Numbered from the stretch's first letter, positions 44,024 to 53,971 are shown. The stretch: DNA of 64,000 nucleotides from Calothrix sp. PCC 7103 (GCF_000331305.1 NZ_KB217483.1:291534-355533); one strand, 5' to 3'. The notes: generated by a model not told the origin, from the sequence alone. Program-made: numbers and translations.

Positions 44024-45453
44024 ATGGCAAATCTCATCCAGAACAGCATAATTAAAATCAAGCTCATAAAACCAACAAGATGCTCAAATCGCTCAAGTAT
44101 ACGTGGCAGTTTGAGAGCAACTCGTCGAAAAATTAAAAGATATGCCAACCAGCCAACAGCGATGATTGCGAGCGGTTTTATGATGTTAGCAACGGTATAC
44201 GCCTCGGCATATGCAATATTTGCAACAATTAGACCACCGATAAGTAAAATTACGGCTGCCCAGAAACCAGGACGTACTTCTTTCTCTTGTCCACCACGAG
44301 GTAAAAATATAAACTTGGCAAACGAAATTGCTGTTCCTAAAGCTGCGACGTTCATGGCGATGGTTTGCCAGGGTAGCAAATTCTTGGTCGTCAACACTTT
44401 CGCTCCAAAACCTGACAACAAGGGAAAGCCTGATATTGAAAAGCTAGCTATAACCAAAGCAACCCAAATTGCTGTATTTATAGGCTTTTGTTGTAACTCC
44501 TTAAAGTTTCGGCTAGGTAAGGCGCCTGCGATTAAAAAGAGTGTAGATTTAACGAGACCATGCGTTAGTGCATAAAAGCCACCTACTAATGGTGCAGCCA
44601 GAATAAAACCCAACTGCGAAATAGTGTGAAATGCCAGCATACGCTTAGTATCTTTTTCAAACACAGCATAGGAAACTCCTAAAAGCGCAGTCCCAACTCC
44701 AAAAATTCTGACGATGGGATCGATTTCCTCCACGACCAAAGCGCAACGCAGCAGTGGAAGCACCCCAGTTTTGACGACAACTCCCGACAGTAACGCCGAC
44801 ACTGGAGTTTCTGATTCAGAGTGGGTTAATGGCAACCACAATCCTGATACAAAGACTCCTCCTTTTACCAATAGTCCCAAAAATATTAGTGCGAGTGCTT
44901 CTGGAGGCGCCCCACGTAACCCAGCAAAATCAAACGAATGATTTGCTTTGTAAACCAACGCGGCGCCTACAAGATAAAACAACATCGCTGTGTTGCTAAT
45001 AAACAGATAGCTTAAACCAACCCAAAGCGAACGGTCTGTGCGGGGATAAGCAATTAGAAGGAACGCGGCAATACCACTGACTTCTAACGCCACATATAAA
45101 CTGATAAAATCAGAACAAGCAAAGGCGGCATTGACGCTACCATGCAAAATGATAGTTTGTGCGTAAAAGAAAGTCGATTTATCGGTACGCCAACAGTAGA
45201 GTAAAACGGCAGTCGTTACCAGCGCATTGGTTAATATAAAGTAGCCAGTCAACTGATCGACTAGTAATATGACACCGAAATGGTCTACTAGCTGTAGTTT
45301 GATAGGGGAATTTTCGATAAATAGCTTTAACGCATAAGCGCCAGAAATAACGGCACCGCATAGTGCGAGGAATTTGTCAAGCTTGGGAAATAGATAAATG
45401 ACGAATCCCAGAAAAAACGGTAGTGCAATCCATGCGATTGTAATGGTGGTCAT
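44020..45453 (-). CDS. mnhD: Mrp antiporter subunit D (NuoN/MrpD-like)
   Basis: 477 residues, about 13 TM segments. Conserved proton-channel positions appear in ALEVSGIAAFLLIAYPRT (TM5 Glu), LLVKGGVFVSGLWLPLTHSE (TM7 Lys) and AFHTISQLGFIL. It belongs to the complex I antiporter-like family and pumps or exchanges cations with the other Mrp subunits. It is the only large antiporter subunit in this operon. Confidence 0.88.
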   Translation of the reverse strand: MTTITIAWIALPFFLGFVIYLFPKLDKFLALCGAVISGAYALKLFIENSPIKLQLVDHFGVILLVDQLTGYFILTNALVTTAVLLYCWRTDKSTFFYAQTIILHGSVNAAFACSDFISLYVALEVSGIAAFLLIAYPRTDRSLWVGLSYLFISNTAMLFYLVGAALVYKANHSFDFAGLRGAPPEALALIFLGLLVKGGVFVSGLWLPLTHSESETPVSALLSGVVVKTGVLPLLRCALVVEEIDPIVRIFGVGTALLGVSYAVFEKDTKRMLAFHTISQLGFILAAPLVGGFYALTHGLVKSTLFLIAGALPSRNFKELQQKPINTAIWVALVIASFSISGFPLLSGFGAKVLTTKNLLPWQTIAMNVAALGTAISFAKFIFLPRGGQEKEVRPGFWAAVILLIGGLIVANIAYAEAYTVANIIKPLAIIAVGWLAYLLIFRRVALKLPRILERFEHLVGFMSLILIMLFWMRFAI

Positions 45454-45869
45454 GGTGTATTATTCTTCTCAATCTCATTGGTTTCTAATGTTGGATTATC
45501 ACGTGCCAACTTCATGACACCAACAAGCATTAACGCCTGAATCGAGAAACCGATTACAATCGCAGTTAAAATAATTGCTTGGGGGACTGGGTCGGAATAA
45601 GCACCATTTTTGACGAATGAAGAAACAATTGGCGTGAATAAGCCCTCTCGCGATGCAATTAGCACATAATAGGCAATAACCCCTGTACTCATTACATCCA
45701 TAGAGATGATTTTCATCACCAGGTTTTTTTTCAGAATTATGCCGAAAAATCCGCATAATACTGTAGCGAATACGAATGCTTCTAACACGGGAATTGCCTG
45801 TTTGGTAGGATTAGCCGTAATTATCTTGCAAAAAAGATAATAATATTGAGAATAAGTTATTTTAGGCAC
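45450..45869 (-). CDS. mnhC: Mrp antiporter subunit C
   Basis: 139 codons; the usual MnhC starts near LEAFVFATVLCGFFGIIL, so a GTG start at 45788 (AGG upstream, about 112 residues) is likely. TM segments with KKNLVMKIISMDVMSTGVIA and DPVPQAIILTAIVIGFSIQA, the MnhC/NuoK signature. First gene of the operon; it overlaps mnhD by 4 bases. Confidence 0.85.
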   Translation of the reverse strand: MPKITYSQYYYLFCKIITANPTKQAIPVLEAFVFATVLCGFFGIILKKNLVMKIISMDVMSTGVIAYYVLIASREGLFTPIVSSFVKNGAYSDPVPQAIILTAIVIGFSIQALMLVGVMKLARDNPTLETNEIEKNNTP

Positions 45870-46266
45870 TCAAAGCAAGAAATTGGCGCCTATAAAAAAT
45901 AAAACACGCTCTTTCCATATCTAAATACGAATGCATATAAAATTCTTATGGATAGCCATAAAAATATCTATAATCCTTAAAAGTTTTTTCAAGACATCTA
46001 CGATTATAATTAGTGAGGTTTGCTACGACTACATGTTTAGCTAGTATACATGTATGTCAGTTGTAATTGGGTAACTTTTAATGCTTTCGCAATGTATTGA
46101 AGAAAAGCACTCCTCATAATTTACTCAGTATGTTGCAGTAAAAATTTAGAAATTGTTAATAAACATCATATAGTGTTATCTTAGTATTTAAGAAACAATT
46201 CATTTGCTTGCAAGCAACGCGCGATAGATAAAAGAGGCGATTTTTGAAGTTAAGTAGCTAAAACTG
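45870..46266. promoter_or_regulatory. divergent promoter region: Mrp operon and sensor kinase
   Basis: AT-rich, 397 bases, no gene seen. It must hold promoters for mnhC (minus) and the kinase at 46267 (plus); I could not pick a clear -10/-35 pair. One GGCGCC at 45885. Confidence 0.5.
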
Positions 46267-47685
46267 ATGAATTTAGAAATATTGTCAAAATTGCGAAGTT
46301 TATGTCGAGATGAAGCAGCATTCGAGCAGGTTAAACAGATTTTAGCAGGCGAAGTCCAGCACTACGAGCAAGAAATCACAAAAGCGAGTTCCTTGATAGA
46401 GCAACAGAAAGCATTATTCCGTGTAATTACCCGTCTGCGCGAACCTTTAGATTTGGAAACAATTTTTCAAGCTACTGCTACTGAGATTCGTCAGCTTTTA
46501 AAAGCAGATCGGGTGGCAATGTTCCGCTTTTATCCAAATTCAGGTTGGGATGATGGAGAATTTGTTTCTGAGGATGTAGACCCAGCTTTTGGGTCAGCGA
46601 TGGGACAAAAAATTCATGACCACTGTTTTGGGGAACAGTTTGCAGTTCATTATCAACATGGTCGAGTTCAGGCAGTAGCAGACATCTACGATTATGGATT
46701 GAGCGATTGTCATATTAATATACTGTCCCAATTTCAAGTTCGGGCTAATTTAGTTGTACCACTCCTTTTAGAACAAAATTTATGGGGACTGCTTTGTATT
46801 CATCAATGTAGTTCCGCGCGTCAGTGGGACTCAAACGAGATCGAGTTTGTTGGCCAAATTGCTAACCATTTAGGGGTTGCGCTCCACCACGGAGAGCTTT
46901 TAGCAGAGCTACGAGTAGAAATTATAGAACGACAGCAAGCTGAGGAGCGTGTTCAAGGCTTGAACCAGGAGTTACGGCAAGCCATTACTGATTTGAAGGT
47001 AGTTAACAAAGAACTAGAAGCTTTTAGCTACTCAGTTTCCCACGACCTGCGGGCGCCTTTACGTAGTATTGATGGTTTCAGTTTAGCACTGCTCGAAGAC
47101 TGCCTAAATGAATTGGATGCAACTGGGCAAGACTATTTACGGCGTATTCGGTCAGCGACTCAGCGGATGGGGCAATTAATTGATGACCTTCTTACTCTAT
47201 CGCGTGTGACCCGCAGCGATATAAATTTAAAACCTGTGGATTTAAGTATGTTAGCTAGCCGCATCTGCACCAATTTACAATATCAAAGCGAGCGGCAGGT
47301 AAAATTTGTAATTCAAAATAACTTGGGAGCTACTGGGGATACTAATTTACTAGAAGTTTTATTAGAAAACTTACTTAATAACTCTTGGAAATTTACCTCT
47401 AAGCACCCCCAAGCCAAAATTGAGTTTGGAGCAACCCAGAAAGAGGATGGCACCCTAGTTTACTTTGTTCGGGATGATGGTGTCGGCTTTGATATGACGT
47501 ATAGTGATAAATTATTTGGACCTTTTCAGCGGTTGCACGGGATGCACGAATTTCCAGGTAATGGAATTGGGCTTGCCACCGTACAAAGAATTGTACACCG
47601 ACATTCCGGTCGGGTTTGGGCTGAGGGAAATGTGGAACAGGGAGCTACTTTTTACTTTACGTTAACGGAAGAGGCTGGAGCATGA
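46267..47685 (+). CDS. cyanobacteriochrome-type GAF histidine kinase (dual-cysteine DXCF)
   Basis: 472 residues. A short N-terminal coiled coil, then a GAF domain at about 55-210 that has both chromophore cysteines of DXCF cyanobacteriochromes: D118-H-C120-F in KIHDHCFGEQ and C148-H149 in GLSDCHINIL. So it should bind phycocyanobilin or phycoviolobilin and sense light in the blue/violet to green/orange range. A HisKA domain (H259 in SYSVSHDLRAPLRS) and HATPase (LLENLLNNSWKF, GNGIGLATVQRI) follow. It overlaps the response regulator gene by 4 bases. Confidence 0.85.
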   Translation: MNLEILSKLRSLCRDEAAFEQVKQILAGEVQHYEQEITKASSLIEQQKALFRVITRLREPLDLETIFQATATEIRQLLKADRVAMFRFYPNSGWDDGEFVSEDVDPAFGSAMGQKIHDHCFGEQFAVHYQHGRVQAVADIYDYGLSDCHINILSQFQVRANLVVPLLLEQNLWGLLCIHQCSSARQWDSNEIEFVGQIANHLGVALHHGELLAELRVEIIERQQAEERVQGLNQELRQAITDLKVVNKELEAFSYSVSHDLRAPLRSIDGFSLALLEDCLNELDATGQDYLRRIRSATQRMGQLIDDLLTLSRVTRSDINLKPVDLSMLASRICTNLQYQSERQVKFVIQNNLGATGDTNLLEVLLENLLNNSWKFTSKHPQAKIEFGATQKEDGTLVYFVRDDGVGFDMTYSDKLFGPFQRLHGMHEFPGNGIGLATVQRIVHRHSGRVWAEGNVEQGATFYFTLTEEAGA

Positions 47686-48131
47686 ATGTGATTGCAAGTA
47701 ACAAAAGTATCCTTTTGGTTGAGGATAATCCTGATGATGAGGCATTAGCGATTCGCGCGCTCAAGCGTCATCACGTTGCCAATGAAATTGTGGTAGCCCG
47801 TGATGGTGTCGAGGCTTTAGATTACCTCTTTGGCACTGGAATTTATAAAGGACGCAATATTAATATTAAGCCGACGGTAGTTTTATTGGATTTAAAACTG
47901 CCCCGCATTGATGGACTTGAAGTTTTGCGACGTTTGCGAGAAGATGAACGTACTAAGCTTTTACCAGTGGTGGTTTTAACGACTTCTAACGAAGAACAAG
48001 ATTTGCTCAATAGTTATAGCTTAGGGTGCAACAGTTACATTCGTAAACCTGTCGATTTTACTCAGTTTTCAGATGCAATTCGGCAGTTGGGAATATATTG
48101 GTTACTAATGAACGAAGTACCACCCTTATAG
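47682..48131 (+). CDS. Rcp1-like response regulator
   Basis: 149 residues, one receiver domain with the phytochrome-partner type N-terminus (SILLVEDNPDDEALAIRALK). Phosphoacceptor Asp70 (VVLLDLKLPRIDG), Thr/Lys switch in VVLTTSNEEQD and YIRKPVDF. No output domain. It overlaps the kinase stop by 4 bases, so it is the natural phosphorelay partner. Confidence 0.9.
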   Translation: MNVIASNKSILLVEDNPDDEALAIRALKRHHVANEIVVARDGVEALDYLFGTGIYKGRNINIKPTVVLLDLKLPRIDGLEVLRRLREDERTKLLPVVVLTTSNEEQDLLNSYSLGCNSYIRKPVDFTQFSDAIRQLGIYWLLMNEVPPL

Positions 48132-48160
48132 CTAAATAATGTTGTAGCGAGGCGCCTTTT

Positions 48161-50119
48161 ATGAACTCCCACCTACGTATTATCATTGTCGAGGATTCGG
48201 AAGATGATACTCTCTTGACCCTACGAGAACTACGTCGTGGTGGTTATACACTAGACTACGTTCGCGTCGATACCTCAGTTGCGATGCAGTCAGCTTTAGG
48301 TCAAAATTCTTGGGATATCGTCATTGCAGATTATAGTATGCCAGCTTTCAGTGCCTTAGAAGCACTTAAAATTGTCCAAAGCCAAAAGCTAGACTTACCA
48401 TTTATTATCATCTCTGGTACAATTGGCGAAGATACGGCAGTCGCTGCGATGAAAGCTGGTGCCCATGATTATTTAATTAAAGGAAATCTGACTCGTCTAG
48501 TTCCTGCGGTAGAGCGGGAGTTAAGGGAAGCGCAGGAACGGCATAAACGGCACAGTGCAGAGCAGGCGTTACAACTGGCAGAACAACAAATCCGCGAACA
48601 AGCTGCTTTATTAGATGTTGCAACGGATGCAATTTCCGTTCAAGATTTTGAACATAATCTTTTATTTTGGAGTAAAGGCGCCGAACGTTTGTATGGATGG
48701 GAGACAGCAGAAATCCTTGGTAAAAGTGCCATTGAAACTTTGTACGATACGGAGGATGTGTCACAATTTAAAATGATGCTAGCAATGCTGGCTAAAGAAG
48801 GTAAATGGCAGGGTGAATTGCACCAAGTCACAAAGAATGGTAAAAATATTATTGTTGAGAGTCGCTGGACTTTAATGCGCGATCAGGCAGGAAATCCTAA
48901 ATCTATTCTTAACGTTAGTACTGATATTACTGAGAAAAAACAACTTCAAGCACAGTTTCTGCGCGCGCAACGTCTTGAAAGTGTAGGAACTTTAGCAAGT
49001 GGTATTGCTCACGACTTTAACAATATTCTTACTCCCGTTTTGGCAGTTGCTCAACTGCTACCTCTTAAATTTGCTAATCTTGATGAGAATAGTCAACAAC
49101 TGCTAAACATTTTAGAAGATAGTGCAAAGCGAGGCGCCGATTTAGTCAAGCAAATTCTATCATTTACTCGCCGAGGAGTAGAGGGAAGTTGTGCTGTTTT
49201 CCAACCTAGTCATTTGATTTTAGATGTAGCACGAGTAGCTCAAAGAACCTTCCCAAAATCTATCACAACTCAAACAAATATAGTACCCAATCTATGGACT
49301 ATTTTTGCAGATGCGACTCAAATCCATCAGGTACTGCTAAACTTAATAGTCAATGCTCGCGATGCCATGCCTGATGGGGGAAGCTTAGAAATTAGCGCTT
49401 TTAATACCTGGGTTGATGAAAGCTATGCTCGTTTGCATATGGATGCTGAAGTTGGAGCATATATTGTAATTACTATTACTGATACTGGAACAGGAATTTC
49501 ACAGTCTATTATAGACCGTATTTTTGACCCATTTTTTACCACAAAAGAGGTAGGCAAGGGAACTGGGTTAGGGTTATCGAGTGCAATAGGTATTATTAAA
49601 AATCATAAAGGTTTTTTAAATGTTCATAGCGAGTTAGGAAAAGGAAGCACCTTTAAGATATACTTACCAAGTACCAAAGTCACTGAACCCGAAGTAAAAG
49701 GCGAGACTTCTTTAGGAAACGGCAATGATGAATTAATTTTGGTAGTAGATGACGAAACAGCAATTTGTGAAATTACTAAAACTACCCTTTTAAGGCATAA
49801 CTATAGAGTTTTAACCGCGAATGATGGAATAGAGGCACTTGCGCTTTATACTCAGTATAAAAATAATATAAATTTAGTATTAATAGACTTGATGATGCCT
49901 TGTATGGATGGACATACGACAATTCTCACATTACAACGCATCAATCCACAAGTGCAAATAATTGCGATGAGTGGGCTAATATCCAACTCAGAAAATACTA
50001 ATAAAAGTCTTAACTTCCAAGAATTCTTACCAAAACCCTTCACAACCCAAGCATTACTAAGTGTTATACGCAAGGTATTACACCCTAATATTTCCCAAGA
50101 AACATACAAACATTGTTAG
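48161..50119 (+). CDS. hybrid histidine kinase: REC-PAS-HisKA-HATPase-REC
   Basis: 652 residues. N-terminal receiver with Asp57 (IVIADYSMP), a PAS domain at about 145-265 (DFEHNLLFWSKGAERLYGWE), HisKA with His284 (LASGIAHDFNNILTPVL), HATPase (NLIVNARDAMPDGG, GKGTGLGLSS) and a C-terminal receiver with Asp576 (LVLIDLMMPCMDG). No TM segments, so it is cytoplasmic. The N-terminal receiver can accept signals from the light-sensing kinase upstream. It lies 29 bases after the response regulator gene. Confidence 0.9.
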   Translation: MNSHLRIIIVEDSEDDTLLTLRELRRGGYTLDYVRVDTSVAMQSALGQNSWDIVIADYSMPAFSALEALKIVQSQKLDLPFIIISGTIGEDTAVAAMKAGAHDYLIKGNLTRLVPAVERELREAQERHKRHSAEQALQLAEQQIREQAALLDVATDAISVQDFEHNLLFWSKGAERLYGWETAEILGKSAIETLYDTEDVSQFKMMLAMLAKEGKWQGELHQVTKNGKNIIVESRWTLMRDQAGNPKSILNVSTDITEKKQLQAQFLRAQRLESVGTLASGIAHDFNNILTPVLAVAQLLPLKFANLDENSQQLLNILEDSAKRGADLVKQILSFTRRGVEGSCAVFQPSHLILDVARVAQRTFPKSITTQTNIVPNLWTIFADATQIHQVLLNLIVNARDAMPDGGSLEISAFNTWVDESYARLHMDAEVGAYIVITITDTGTGISQSIIDRIFDPFFTTKEVGKGTGLGLSSAIGIIKNHKGFLNVHSELGKGSTFKIYLPSTKVTEPEVKGETSLGNGNDELILVVDDETAICEITKTTLLRHNYRVLTANDGIEALALYTQYKNNINLVLIDLMMPCMDGHTTILTLQRINPQVQIIAMSGLISNSENTNKSLNFQEFLPKPFTTQALLSVIRKVLHPNISQETYKHC

Positions 50120-50338
50120 AAATGTTGCAACAGTAATAGCTAATTAACTGGATGTGATTATTTTCTTCATATTTTTGAACTTCAATAAGTCAAGTAAATT
50201 TTTTGAGTAGACAAACTATAGGAGGGTTGCTGCTTGGTGTCAAGATGATAAATAATTATTTTACCTACGCAACGCTCTTAGGCACCGTTGCCTGGTAAAA
50301 TTCCATTTGGTAGTAGCAGAGGAAGGTGAGCAGTGTAT

Positions 50339-50422
50339 ATGATTGGAGTGTTATTCAGACTTTTATTATTTGTGTTAATGTTTTCCTTTGGAGAACGAGC
50401 TAAAAGATGGAAAATCAACTGA
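50339..50422 (+). CDS. possible 27-residue leader peptide
   Basis: ATG at 50339 opens MIGVLFRLLLFVLMFSFGER, then AKRWKIN, ending in TGA inside the start of the DMT gene (overlap 16 bases, another frame). A hydrophobic small ORF coupled to a membrane transporter would be a translational leader; AGGAAGGTGAGC upstream could be its ribosome site. It may be chance. Confidence 0.25.
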   Translation: MIGVLFRLLLFVLMFSFGERAKRWKIN

Positions 50423-51357
50423 ATTTTATTGGGCGACTATTGGCTAAAATATCAGCTATGGCTTCCCCTGCCTTGTTATTTATCGGTATAGTTGCTCTAT
50501 CATTCGGTTCTATCTTTATTAAATGGAGTGAAAACGAACTTAGTGCCGATGCTACTGTATTTAATCGCTTTTGGCTAGCTACTGTATTCTTTGCCCTATG
50601 GCAGTTTGGCAAGGTGATAATACAATTTAGAGCAAGGGAGCCAATAGAACAGCAGCCTTACACTTATCAAAATTTGTTCATATTGTCCACTTCTGGAATT
50701 TCGTTTGCCTTAAATCTAGTTTGCATCGCTTGGTCACTGACTCAAACTAGTGTTGCTATTTCTACTGTACTACATAATTTGGCGCCGATATTTACTAGCT
50801 TAGGAGCGTGGTTACTATTTAATCAAGGCTTCAACCGCCAATTTGTCATTGGAATGATTATCGCTTTTGCAGGAGCGATTGGCATCGAAATCGAGGAACT
50901 ATCTACTGCTACCAGCAATTTAGTTGGAAGTTCAGTCGCAATTTTAAGTGCGATTTTTGCTGCTGCTTATTTGCTAGCTGTCGAAAAATTGCGAGCCAAA
51001 TTTGATTCGGTTACGATACAATTATGGGTGTGTGGAATTTCTGTTATAGTAATGTTACCCTTCGTTTTATTGAGTGGAGATGAAATTTTTCCTTCAACAC
51101 TCTCAGGGTGGACTTGGGTGATTAGCCTTGCTTTGGTTTGCCAAATTGTCGGTCAAGGGTTATTGACGTATAGTCTTAATAGGTTTTCCTCGGTAGTTGT
51201 TTCCTTGGTTCATTTGTTAGAGCCAATTATTAGCAGCCTTTTTGCTTGGGTAATATTTTGGGAAAGGTTAAGTTTTTCAAATTGGATAGGTTTTGTAATA
51301 CTCCTTATCGGTTTATATATAGCTGTATCTAGCCAAGTTACTGTTGGAACAGATTAG
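50407..51357 (+). CDS. DMT-superfamily transporter (EamA type)
   Basis: 316 residues with ten predicted TM segments and two EamA repeats (GSIFIKWSENELSADATVFN and SSVAILSAIFAAAYLLAVEK). Drug/metabolite transporters of this type export amino acids or small metabolites; the substrate is not evident. GGAGAACGAGC lies upstream. Single gene. Confidence 0.87.
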   Translation: MENQLNFIGRLLAKISAMASPALLFIGIVALSFGSIFIKWSENELSADATVFNRFWLATVFFALWQFGKVIIQFRAREPIEQQPYTYQNLFILSTSGISFALNLVCIAWSLTQTSVAISTVLHNLAPIFTSLGAWLLFNQGFNRQFVIGMIIAFAGAIGIEIEELSTATSNLVGSSVAILSAIFAAAYLLAVEKLRAKFDSVTIQLWVCGISVIVMLPFVLLSGDEIFPSTLSGWTWVISLALVCQIVGQGLLTYSLNRFSSVVVSLVHLLEPIISSLFAWVIFWERLSFSNWIGFVILLIGLYIAVSSQVTVGTD

Positions 51358-51926
51358 CTTAGTTATAACATTGCAGATATACAAAATTCTAAAAACTTGG
51401 TAATGTAGCGTAAAGAGTATTGCGCGAAGTAGTATTCAAATTGAAAGATAGGTGTATGATAGAATAACAATATCAAATGAACTAAATTTAGTTATATATC
51501 TACGAGGTATAGATGAAAGTACAGTATGAAATATCTGTTTATACAATTCGTGCGAGTCAATGGAGGAAGTAACCTTAATACATTTTTGAATGGTGCCTTT
51601 TTGTCGTCAATCAATTGATGGTTATGATTACATTGCTCGCATGAGGAAGTAAACGTCTCTGAAAAATAATTTTTCGCCTAGATTAAATATTAATAGTTTG
51701 CTACTAATTGGTTACACTACTTGGCAAGGTTTTTTAGGAAGGTTTTTTTAAATTTGGAAACGGCGCCAAAAAAAATTCGTCTTGAAATGTGGTAATGAAT
51801 TAGAGGTAAATATCCTGGTAAATTCAGTAATTTGTCGCGTCGAATCTTAGAAAAAAATCTCTAGAAGATGGGAAGAATCTAAACCGTCTCATCGAACTTT
51901 TTAGTCAACATTACCATTAATTACTC
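51358..51926. other. intergenic region, no gene recognised
   Basis: 569 AT-rich bases. GAGGAAGTAA occurs twice (51562 and 51641) and one GGCGCC at 51764. Only very short open frames. Confidence 0.5.
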
Positions 51927-52784
51927 ATGCAAAAATCCAAGTTGAAAAACATTTCCCCAGCGACTCGCTACCAAAATGCTGCGATTCAATATTATTTAGA
52001 ACTAACAAATTCTCCATTCCTACATTATGGGTATTGGGAATCACCACCAGTAGCAAATCAGGAACTGACTATTAGTCAGCTGCGTATTGCTCAAGAAGCT
52101 TATTCAAATAAACTTTTAAGCTTTATCCCAGAGGAAGTAAATTCTATTCTTGATGTCGGTTGTGGAATAGGAGGTAATGCTAGTTATTTACTGGAACGTG
52201 GTTTTACGGTAGAAGGACTGGCACCAGATGGACTTCAGGAGGAAATGTTTTTAAAACAAACAAACTGTAAAGCACCATTCCATTTAACCAAATTTGAAGA
52301 TTTTAAGACAACAAATTCTTATAGTCTCATTCTTCTTAGCGAAAGTAGTCAGTACATAGCGGCTTCGGATATTGCTCAGTGTGCATCACGTTTACTTAGC
52401 TCTGATGGTTATTTGTTACTTGCGGATATGTTACGTGTTGATGATAAGTATAATGAGGGTATATTTTCTAATTGTCATGTGGTTACAGAGCTTAATACTG
52501 CGTTAGAGCAAGCTGGATTTGAGCTAGTTAAAACTGAGGATATTTCTAGCAAAATTACTCCAACCATTGATTTGTGTATGGATAACTTTCGGACTTTTGG
52601 GTTATCGACTGGTAAATATATTGGAAACGTTTTAAATATTGCGGCACCTCCAGTGTATGCAGTTTTTAATTGGGCTTTTAAACGCTGGCTGCAAAAACCC
52701 ATTATTGAAGGATTACAAGCCAAGTCTATTTTTGAAAAACATTTATGTTATCAAATTCAATTATGGCGCCTGGTTAAAATATAG
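51927..52784 (+). CDS. SAM-dependent methyltransferase
   Basis: 285 residues, class I fold. Motif I ILDVGCGIGGNASYL at about 75, then a typical GYLLLADMLRVDD strand 5 region. The N-terminus (AAIQYYLELTNSPFLHYGYW) is like cyclopropane-synthase or ubiquinone/tocopherol methyltransferases that act on lipids. It has a hydrophobic C-terminal patch (APPVYAVFNWAFKRWLQKP). Substrate unknown. Confidence 0.8.
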   Translation: MQKSKLKNISPATRYQNAAIQYYLELTNSPFLHYGYWESPPVANQELTISQLRIAQEAYSNKLLSFIPEEVNSILDVGCGIGGNASYLLERGFTVEGLAPDGLQEEMFLKQTNCKAPFHLTKFEDFKTTNSYSLILLSESSQYIAASDIAQCASRLLSSDGYLLLADMLRVDDKYNEGIFSNCHVVTELNTALEQAGFELVKTEDISSKITPTIDLCMDNFRTFGLSTGKYIGNVLNIAAPPVYAVFNWAFKRWLQKPIIEGLQAKSIFEKHLCYQIQLWRLVKI

Positions 52785-53007
52785 GCTGAAGTCCAATAGG
52801 AATGCGCTTGCTAGTTAATACGATTATTGAATAGTGTTTATTTTAATGGGATGCAGTTAAATCTACTGTATTCCATTTTTCATTTTTTATAATTATTTTA
52901 ATTAACTGTAGATTGTGTTATGGATATCTCTTGACGCTGGGGATTTTAGTAACTAACATGTCAATGAATATGTACTTTCCCTTACACACCCTGACTTGGA
53001 GGTATCC

Positions 53008-53604
53008 TTGAATTTCACATCCCTAAAAATGACAAAATTGGCGATAGTTGTAAGTTTTGTCCTTATTGGAAATGTTACCACAATAGTTATACCATCAAAT
53101 GCACAGGTTGCCTCAGAACGTAGCACTAATAAGAATGCTGAGTTAAAACAGTTGCTTGATGAAGGACGTAGATTGCTTGATATCGGTGATTATAATGGCG
53201 CCATAGACAATTATCAGCGTGCGCTAACTATACAGCCAAGAAATGCTTCAATTCATTCGGGAATAGGTATAATATATGTGAAACAGGGTAACTTCCCTGC
53301 TGCTCAAACAGCTTTTCAGCGTGCGGTTCAGCTTGCCCCTAATAATGCCGATTACCAATACGCTTTAGGATATATCAACGCTAATTTAGGAGATTATCCG
53401 AAAGCAAAAGAAGCTTATCGAAGAACTGTACAATTAAATCGGCGCCATTTTAAAGGATATATGGGTTTGGCAACTGTTCTCACACGTTTGGGTGAAAATA
53501 CTAACGCAATGTGGGCATATCAAGAAGCTGTAAAAATAGACCCGAATAATCCTTTGGTTTCTGATTTTCGCAATCAATTAAAAACACTGCAAAATAAAAA
53601 ATAA
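53008..53604 (+). CDS. exported TPR protein
   Basis: About 198 residues if it starts at the TTG at 53008, which has GGAGG five bases upstream; the ATG at 53029 lies too far from that site. A signal-like segment (LAIVVSFVLIGNVTTIVIPS, then NAQ) is followed by four TPR units (YNGAIDNYQRALTIQPRNAS, then NFPAAQTAFQRAVQLAPNNA and so on). Probably a periplasmic scaffold; partner unknown. Confidence 0.8.
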   Translation: MNFTSLKMTKLAIVVSFVLIGNVTTIVIPSNAQVASERSTNKNAELKQLLDEGRRLLDIGDYNGAIDNYQRALTIQPRNASIHSGIGIIYVKQGNFPAAQTAFQRAVQLAPNNADYQYALGYINANLGDYPKAKEAYRRTVQLNRRHFKGYMGLATVLTRLGENTNAMWAYQEAVKIDPNNPLVSDFRNQLKTLQNKK

Positions 53605-53682
53605 TATTTTTTGATAGATTGGTGCGTGACGCTACTAGTCTTATAACTAAGTTTGTATTTTTTGATAGCGTCACCCAACCTA

Positions 53683-53785
53683 CTAGTACACGGCGGCGGA
53701 AATAAACCCACCATTACGAACCTTGAAAAAATCTCCATTAGCTAGGTTTGAAAATGGTAGACGTATTTACGCCGCACGGTACTAG
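53683..53785. mobile_element. MITE-like element
   Basis: Ends CTAGTACACGGCGGCGGAAA and TTTACGCCGCACGGTACTAG are imperfect inverted repeats of about 22 bases. The right end provides the stop codon of the FMN-reductase fragment, so it cut that gene's 3' end. Confidence 0.7.
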
Positions 53786-53934
53786 TTTACTCCTCGTAGC
53801 TTGCGAGTGTTCTCAACTAAACTTTGAGCAAATTGGTCAAATCTTTGAGAAAGTTTTTCATCTACAAGTTTACCTTCTGGGCTAAAAGCTTTCCAAACTT
53901 GCCCGATTCCTATTTGCTCAGGTATAACCCATAG
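53783..53934 (-). pseudogene. 3' fragment of an NADPH-dependent FMN reductase gene
   Basis: Minus-strand frame with no start: LWVIPEQIGIGQVWKAFSPE, then GKLVDEKLSQRFDQFAQSLV. This resembles the last 50 residues of flavodoxin-fold NADPH-dependent FMN reductases (IPEQIxIxxxxxAFxxxGxLxDEK). The frame hits TAA at 53935-53937, 35 bases before the recombinase start. The remainder of the gene would lie on the far side of the adjacent element (not in the window). Confidence 0.6.
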
Positions 53935-53971
53935 TTATACTTATCTTAACGCATTAATACTAACATCCTGT

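Noticed and set aside
44012-44575. 187-codon plus-strand frame
   Set aside because: Antisense to mnhD, which has all family signatures.
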